Of a stretch of DNA of 64,000 nt, positions 57,579 through 64,000 are shown piece by piece. The stretch lies in the NCBI RefSeq assembly GCF_048544455.1, contig NC_133535.1, forward strand, positions 83,142,120-83,206,119, in the 5' to 3' direction. Source of the stretch: Silene latifolia (taxonomy: Eukaryota; Streptophyta; Magnoliopsida; Caryophyllales; Caryophyllaceae). The stretch's first letter is position 1; each line of letters starts with the position of its first letter. A program made the translations under genes and the position numbers. The notes beneath the pieces are model-generated. The model was given only the letters and a program-made list of their open reading frames with translations, did no database searches and had not been told where the DNA came from.

Positions 57579-59136
57579 TAACTAGGACACTTACGTCTTT
57601 GTGATCCCTAGATGGTGAGACTCGAACAAGGTCTTGGTTGGAATGCATTAATTGATATTACGGTCACGATCGGGTTCCTTGTCCGGGCACACAACCTAAC
57701 CCTTTTCGACCAATTGGCTCGTCTCGTCGGTGTGAGTTTTCTCATCTCCGCGTTTCGAATCCCGATTGAGTCAAGCATACCATTGACGTTACACATTTTT
57801 GTTTCGTCAAAGAGCTTTCATCACTTTCGAGTACGAGGCTAGGGCACCCTCCTTACACATTTTTTTTGGATTGGTATCCCTTTCGCAAATCGGGGTTTGA
57901 TTGCTTGGTGTGTAACCCACCCTCTTAAGCCAAAACCCGTGTCAGCATAATGCATAATATAATGAACTGTGAGTGCTTATGTGCTACTTGATCATAAGTC
58001 CTTCCGTGTCATTTTCAAACTTTCAAAAATCACCCTTTTGCGCCGTTATAATGGCCGTTTCAAACCTCGGTCTTTCGCCGACCGTTGCACGCCTTTCTAG
58101 GCCGTCGTAATGACGATTTTCAAACCCGGTTTTTTATAACCATTTCAACACGCCTTTTTAGGCCGTCGTAATGACGATTTTCAAACACGGTTTTTATAAC
58201 CATTTCAACACGCCTTTCTAGGCCGTCGTAATGACGATTTTCAAACACGGTTTTTATAACCATTTCAACATGCCTTTTTAGGCCGTCGTAATGACGATTT
58301 TCAAACCCGGTTTTTATAACCATTTCAACACGCCTTTTTAGGCCGTCGTAATGACGATTTTTAAACCTGGTTTTTTTTATAACCATTTCAACACGCCTTT
58401 CTAGGCCGTCATAATGACGATTTTCAAACTCGGTTTTTCACAACCATTTCAAATCACCTTTTTACGCCGTTATAATCGCCGCGTCTAGACATGGACTTTA
58501 ACCCGTTTCGCGCCGACAATTGCTCTTTCAAAACCCGAGAAAAGCACACACCCTTTTCCCGAGACACTTTCGAGCTCCCGAGGACCATGCACCGTCCCTG
58601 AGACCTCTTCAAACATTTCAAAGCCCATTTTCAAAACATACAATTTTGAATTTCGAAACCGTCTTGGGAAACAATACACTGTTTTCCGAGCCGATTCAAA
58701 CTCAAAACCGTCTTTTGCAAATAAACTTAAGACAACCCTTTCAACTGATCGACTTGCGGAGATCTCTATCTTCAGAAGCCGTCCATTAAAGCGACAAATG
58801 AATCTTTTTGAAAATTTCTTTTTTCGAAAACTTCAGTCCACCATTCCAATTCTGCCTCGTGTCTATCGAGTCGAAGCAAACGTACTTATGGGTCTTTACT
58901 TATGAGTCGTCTCACCATGAGACCCGTCCAATGGCGTCACGCCGTTATGTTGGACTCGTGTCAAAAGTTCGGTCAACACCGTCATGTCATAAATCGAGTC
59001 AACACCGAGGAACCACACACAGTCACCCTCGTCTTGTTGAGTCTGATCTTTGTCGCGTCCTTTGCGTTGTCTGCGTTCAGTCTTTGAACCGTGTCAAATT
59101 GAGTTGTAATGTGAGCCGTTTTTCTGTCTCAGAGCC
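57579..59136 (+). other. Long leader of Tat-B
   Basis: 1.56 kb of non-coding leader between primer site and gag. An open frame at 57612-57842 has no recognisable domain and I do not call it a gene. The region carries the 60-bp repeat array. Confidence 0.7.
58089..58452. repeat. Six ~60-bp tandem repeats in Tat-B leader
   Basis: Units start at about 58089, 58150, 58210, 58270, 58330 and 58392. Each contains CGCCTTTYTAGGCCGTCGTA, ATGACGATTTTCAAAC and a T-run followed by ATAACCATTTCAAC. Two decayed copies flank the array (58035-58088 and 58453-58490). Because the unit is a multiple of three, the reverse strand shows a spurious repetitive frame. Confidence 0.93.
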
Positions 59137-62100
59137 ATGGCCTCGTCTTCAGCTTCGTCCAACAACAATGATAACAACAGAGATGTTAAGACTGATCAGC
59201 TAGCCAGCCTGCTTACCGCTCTTAAGGTCACCCTGGATCGCGTCGAGACCAGTATCGACGCCCTGGAGAATAAGGAAACTGGAGAACATAATGCTCCACC
59301 TCTGACTGAAACTGAGAAGAGGCTAAAGCTCTTGGAGGAACAGCTTCTAGCCCGGGGTAACAATATCCATCTTGAGAACAACCGAAGGTTCAAATATATT
59401 GGGGATCAATTGCCTGAAAACTTTACCCTAACTGATGTGCCTAAGTTCAAAGGAGTGGAGGACCTGCTCAATCATATCCGTGCCTTCAAAGACTACATGG
59501 CCATTAAAGGGGTCAAACAGGAACGTTTCACCCGGATCTTTCCATCCTCTTCGGAACCAATCCCTCGCCAGTGGTACTACTCCCTTGATCCGAAAAGCCT
59601 TACTACTTGGGATGAGGTCGCAGTTGAATTCGCCAAACAGTACGCCGATAATGTTGAAATCCAAGCCAATACCCGTACTCTTGATGTCCTAACCCAGAAT
59701 GATAAGGAAGGGTTCACCGAGTTCTTAACCCGTTGGAGGAGGGTAAGTACTCAATTGGTCAGTAAACCGAGTGAATCAGCTTTGGTGGAAAAGTTCGTCA
59801 ACAACCTCTGCCCAGAGTATGCCAACTTACTGAGGTATCAAATTATTAAGACCTTCCAGGGTCTGCAAATTCTGGGGACGCGCAGTGAAGATGACCTCCG
59901 GTAGGGTGTCTTGGCCAAGATTACTGGCAGAGGCTACCAAGGATCCACCTCAACCGGATCTCGCCCTTACGGCTAGACAAACAAAATCGATGAGGTCAAC
60001 CTCGTTGAACCATCTTCTAAGAGAGCTGAGCGCCCCCAGAGAGTGTTCACCAATATAGGGTCGACTTACGCAAGTGCTCTGAAGAGGCTCATAGACCAGG
60101 GAAAGTTACAGCAGATCGGACCCACCCCGGGTCCGACCGATGCTAAGAAATCCCGCTTCTGAAACCCCAATGCCTACTGTCAGTACCATCAAGGGAAAGG
60201 GCATGATACCGAAACCTGCTTCAAACTCAAACACATCATCCAAGACATGATTGAGAAAGGGGATTTGCCTTTACCACCGCCGACTAAGCCAAACAACAAA
60301 ACAATTCCTCTGGGGATCCACGCCATCTCCAACGATGAGCCAACTCTGGACTGCTCTCACCTCATCCTGCCAGTTGATAACGAGGTGAATGCCTTGGAGA
60401 AAGATCCCTCAGACGGGGTATTTGTGTTTAGTGCTGCCACTATGCTCACTATGTTCCAACAGGTTGAGGAATCCATAGCCAGTCTCTCCGAAAGGATCAC
60501 CCGACTTGACGATGCCTACCATCGACTTATCTTCAATCCTCCACCGCCACGCCCCAGGGAAAGTCCCCCGAGCGCCCAAAACTACCCACACCAGGACGGA
60601 TTGCTCCCGTGACCATTCTGGAATGCACCTCACAATAATCAACCTCACAATAATCAACCCCACAAAAACTACCCCCAAAAAAATCACCCTCACAAGAATA
60701 TCCCTCACAAAAACTACTTACCAAGGAATACCCCTCCAAGGTTCCTTCGAGATCCTGAAATCAACGACATCTGGAAAGACGATGTTGAAGATGTCTACCT
60801 TGTCTCAGAGAAAGAGAAACGGGCGAAAGAGGTCGGCCACCTTACCCGGTCCGGACGCCCCTATCAGAACCCGAACAATCCAACGGTCGTTCCAACAACG
60901 AACGACCAAGTTGTCCTGGAAGTAGACACTCAACCGAGGGCTCCTGAGAATTCAATCCTCAAACAGCTTCAGAAGGCAAAAGCCGAAATCTCAATCTGGC
61001 AACTGATCGCGACGTCCTTTGAGCATCGGCAGGCTTTGCTACAGGCCTTGGGAAAATTAATCGTGCCCTCCACCTCTTCCCCTAAAGAAATAGTGGCACA
61101 TATGACGAGGGATGCCCCTGATTTGAACAACCCAGTCGTCTATTCTGACGAAGATATCCCTCCCTTCGGAGCCAATCATAACCTTGCCCTGTACATCACC
61201 GTACAATGCCTCAAGAAGAATGTGCCCATGGTACTTGTAGATGACGGGTTCGCGGTGAATGTCATTCCCCTGAAGACTGCTCACAAGCTGGGGATTAAGG
61301 AGGCCAATTTGGTCCCGACAAATCAAGGAGTACGCGCCTACGATGACACTCGTCGCAAGGTCGCGGGGCTCATCACTCTGACCGTCCCGACCGGACCGCT
61401 GGAAAGACAAACCAGTTTTCAGGTGGTCGACATCGACGCCTCCTTTAATATGCTCCTGGGACGTCCCTGGATTCACGCCGTCAAGGCGGTTACCTCAGCT
61501 CTCCACCAGAAGATCAGGGTCCACTTCAACGGGAAAACAATCACAATTCTTGCTTCCTCGATCAAAGATGTCATGAGAAAGGGAATAGCGTCCCAAACCA
61601 TTGAGGAAGATGATAACGAGATGTGGGGATTCCAAGCTGTGAATGCCATAACTGATGAATCAACACCCTTTGATTGTGACCCCTTTGCTAATCTCATAGT
61701 CAACCGTATCATGATGCGCCAGGGTTACTTCCCGGGCTTACCCCTCAATCCACTGAAGGACCCATTGCCTCCCTTGAAACAGGCTAAGGTCCCCAACATT
61801 CCCTTTGGGCTGGGATAGGAACCTACCGATGAAGATATCCAGGAGATGGACCTCCTAGTTCGAAAACGCAAGAAGCACGGAGTTATCCCCCGTCCCTATC
61901 ATCTGGCCCTCAATGGATACTTTGTTCCCGAAGGAGAATCAGAGCTCTACCATGGCTTTCCGGAGCCGATCTATGACTCTGTGGCCAAGGCTAGGTACCC
62001 GGGTGTGGAAGTCTTCCAGGAATGCTACTTCATCCCCGACAACACCGAAGCTGCATCAACCGAGTCTAAGCCGTCGTCAAGCCTCGATGGACAAGCTGTC

Positions 62101-62580
62101 ACTCTCCTCTTTGGGGAAGATAACATCAAGCACCTCGACTATGAGGACATCATCAACATCACCCTGAAGGACAATCAATTTGACCCAACCGCCTTGAACT
62201 CCGACACTGACCCGGAGAAAGCTACACAAGGCTGGAGGAAAACCGTCAAGTGGACCGATCGCCAAGGCCGCATTCTCAAAATCACAACTGGAGAAGGCCC
62301 TATGTTCAAGGAGGGAAGCGAAGAAGAACCTGAATCTGAGTCAGATTCAGTGTCAGAGTCTGTCATAGCTCCTAACACTCCCGATGTCCCAGTCAAGGTC
62401 CCCTTCCCGCTGTTTTATCACAAAGTCGTGGCTGATTCAGAGGCTGAGTCTACTAGGGTCACCCTAGCTCCCATGAAAGGTGACAACCTGGAGCCTGTTC
62501 CAGGGGCCACCTCCTCTGTTGTGTCGCCTCTGACTGACCACGAAATGTCTGTCCTTTCCGAGCTTTTCGTGTCAACTTAA
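59137..62580 (+). pseudogene. Tat-B gag-protease, one frame with five nonsense codons
   Basis: A single frame of 1147 codons starts at ATG 59137 (MASSSASSNNNDNN) and ends at TAA 62578-62580, with no frameshift. In-frame stops lie at 59902 (TAG), 59974 (TAG), 60160 (TGA), 60610 (TGA) and 61816 (TAG). The N-terminal coiled coil precedes the capsid core (FTLTDVPKFKGVEDLLNHI, WYYSLDPKSLTTWDEVAVEF, FVNNLCPEYANLL). The knuckle-like YCQYHQGKGHDTETCFKL is at about 60173. The protease has MVLVDDGFAVNVIPLKTA, where family members usually have Ser after Asp-Asp-Gly, then FNMLLGRPWIHAV. A long acidic C-terminal linker follows. Confidence 0.92.
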
Positions 62581-64000
62581 TGAACGCTAAGTTTGCTTAT
62601 GACTCGTCTCAATTTAACTGCGATGCAATTCTGAATGACTGTGAGGAATTTGACTTGAGTGACTACCCACCTCACCTAGCCAAAGAACTTGACAAACGAG
62701 AAACCAGAACCCCCATCATTAATGAGACCAAACCTATTAATGTAGGGACCGACAACACACCTCAAGAACTTAGGATAGGGACAACCCTGGACCCCTCGGA
62801 AAGACAACAGTTCATTGACCTCCTCCACGAATACAAGGACGTATTCGCCTGGTCGTACTGAGACATCCCTGGGATTGAGAGAGAGATTGCAGAGCACCGG
62901 ATACCCATTAAGCCCAAAGCTAAACCCGTGAAACAAAAGCTACGCCGAATGCGTCCTCAATGGGCCCTGAAAATTAAGGAAGAAGTGGATAAACAGTTCA
63001 AGGCTGGGTTCATCAAATTGTCTGAATACTCTGATTGGGTGGCCAACATTGTGCCCGTACCAAAGAAAGACGGAAGAATTCGGGTTTGCGTCGACTTCAG
63101 GGATCTGAGTAAGGCGAGTCCAAAGGATGACTTCCCTTTGCCATATGTTGACATTCTGGTGGACAATACCGCCGAACATGCCCTCCTATCATTCATGGAC
63201 GGGTATGCTAGGTACAACCAGATTAAAATGGCTGAGGAAGACATGCTCAAGATAGCATTCACTACACAGTGGGGTACATATTGCTACACGGTCATGCCCT
63301 TCGGTCTTATCAACGCCGGGGCTACTTATTAAAGAACCGCTACCACTCTCCTACATGATATGATGCACAAGGAGGTAGAGGTGTATGTCGATGACATGAT
63401 TGTCAAGTCAAAATAACGGGACGGCCACATCAATGCCCTTCGAAAATTCTTCGCTCGTCTGCGGAAATGTAACGTGAGACTAAATCCCCAGAAGTGTGCA
63501 TTCAGGGTCACCTCCGGAAAACTCTTGGGACATGTCGTCAGCAAAAGAGGCATTGAGATTGATCCAACCAAAATCAAAGCCCTTCAGCAAATGCCTCGGC
63601 CTAGGAACGAGAAGGAGATTCGGGGATTTCTCGGTCAGGTTCAATACATCAGCCGCTTCATTGCCAAGCTCACCATGATTTGTGAACCGATATTCAAGAA
63701 GCTTCGCGCCTCCGATCACACCAATTGGGAAGACGACTGTCAAAAGGCCTTCGACAGGATAATGGAAATCCTATCCAAACCTCCCGTCCTCATGCCACCT
63801 CAACCAGGGATTCCTTTATCCCTATACCTGACTGTTACCAACACAGCCATGGGAGCTATGCTAGCACAAACAGTCGGCAATGAAGAACGAGCCATCTACT
63901 ACATTAGCAAAAAGTTCATCGAGTACGAGATAAGGTATACCCAACTGGAAAAGAAATACCTTGCCCTAGTATGGTCAACAAAGAAGCTGCAGCATTACAT
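62580..64000 (+). pseudogene. Tat-B reverse transcriptase and start of RNase H, three nonsense codons
   Basis: The ATG at 62580 overlaps the last base of the gag-pro stop (TAATG), in the -1 frame. The frame is open to the window end except for TGA at 62859, TAA at 63330 and TAA at 63414. KDVFAWSY, FIKLSEYSDWVANIVPVPKK, RVCVDFRDL..SPKDDFPLP, FMDGYARYNQIKM, VMPFGLINAGATY and catalytic YVDDMIVK mark the RT. FRVTSGKLLGHVV and EKEIRGFLGQVQYISRFI mark the connection. RNase H begins with CQKAFDRI, SLYLTVTNTAMGAMLAQ and AIYYISKKF. Integrase would lie beyond 64000. Confidence 0.92.

Larger units (their letters stand above)
44003..64000 (+). mobile_element. Tat-lineage Ty3/gypsy retrotransposon, 5' part (Tat-B), right end outside window
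   Basis: The 5' LTR is 44003-45565 plus 56583-57557 (about 2.53 kb), beginning TGTAGATACCCAGTATC and ending CCACGTCCACA, and is split by the young Athila element. A tRNA-Arg-type primer site, a long leader with 60-bp repeats, gag-pro and pol follow. The element is cut by the window edge inside RNase H. The last five bases of left flank are GATAG; the matching duplication is not visible. Confidence 0.92.

Noticed and set aside
57612..57842. Possible extra ORF upstream of gag in Tat-B
   Set aside because: 76 codons with no recognisable motif in a leader, and short enough to occur by chance.
58120..58386. Repetitive minus-strand frame with HYDGLKRRVEMVIK units
   Set aside because: It is an artefact of a 60-bp tandem repeat whose length is a multiple of three.

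Overview
This is plant nuclear DNA made almost entirely of nested transposable elements. No intact host gene, tRNA or rRNA was found. The evidence is LTR retrotransposons of three plant lineages (Tat-type and Athila-type Ty3/gypsy with typical primer-binding sites, and an iMet-primed Tekay-like chromovirus family), a 5'-truncated L1-type LINE, Stowaway-like MITEs, a Helitron, and a captured first exon of a plant methylthioribose kinase gene. The host is probably a eudicot with a large repeat-rich genome. Caryophyllales is a guess I cannot prove from the sequence.

Layout. 1-4221: two LTR copies of a minus-strand Tekay-like family (1-517 and 2732-4221), with a truncated minus-strand Athila LTR (518-2096) and leader DNA between them. 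4222-4984: 3' part of a plus-strand Tat LTR. 4985-35053: an old minus-strand Athila-type element. Its 3' LTR (to 9626) carries a MITE and a LINE. Its internal region (9627-16885) has a decayed gag, a repeat-protein ORF and a 2-kb LTR pair with almost no interior. Its 5' LTR (16886-18719 plus 34234-35053) is split by a complete 15.5-kb Tat element (18720-34228, target duplication TGACG). 35054-42017: a minus-strand Tekay-like element with almost no coding DNA. Its 5' LTR is split by a 2.8-kb Helitron (38490-41314), which holds a MITE and a 1-kb inverted-repeat element carrying the kinase exon. 42018-44002: remnants of a minus-strand Tat LTR. 44003-64000: a plus-strand Tat element that runs off the window. 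Its 5' LTR is split by a younger Athila-type element (45566-56582, target duplication CACGT/CATGT).

How the parts work. Each retroelement is a stand-alone replication cassette: LTR promoter, tRNA primer site, gag, protease, reverse transcriptase/RNase H, integrase, polypurine tract, LTR. The Tat element at 18.7-34.2 kb has all domains, but gag, protease, reverse transcriptase and RNase H are frameshifted or stopped; only the integrase frame is fully open with its D,D-35-E triad. It also has an antisense, intron-containing gene encoding a plant mobile domain plus a coiled coil. The Tat element at the right edge has no frameshift inside its gag-pro frame or inside its pol frame (the two are offset by one base at a TAATG junction), but it has eight nonsense codons. 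Both Athila-type elements lack reverse transcriptase and integrase and look non-autonomous.

The most unusual signal is a set of short-motif arrays in the U3 promoter regions of unrelated LTR families: ACTCGATCGAGT palindromes in the Tekay-like LTRs, and AATCCGAGCGTCTT/AGACGCCCGTCTT-type motifs in the Athila LTRs. In several copies the array sits just upstream of the TATA box. The Athila array occurs again inside the young element, followed by a TATA-like site, ahead of its second ORF. This suggests an internal promoter.
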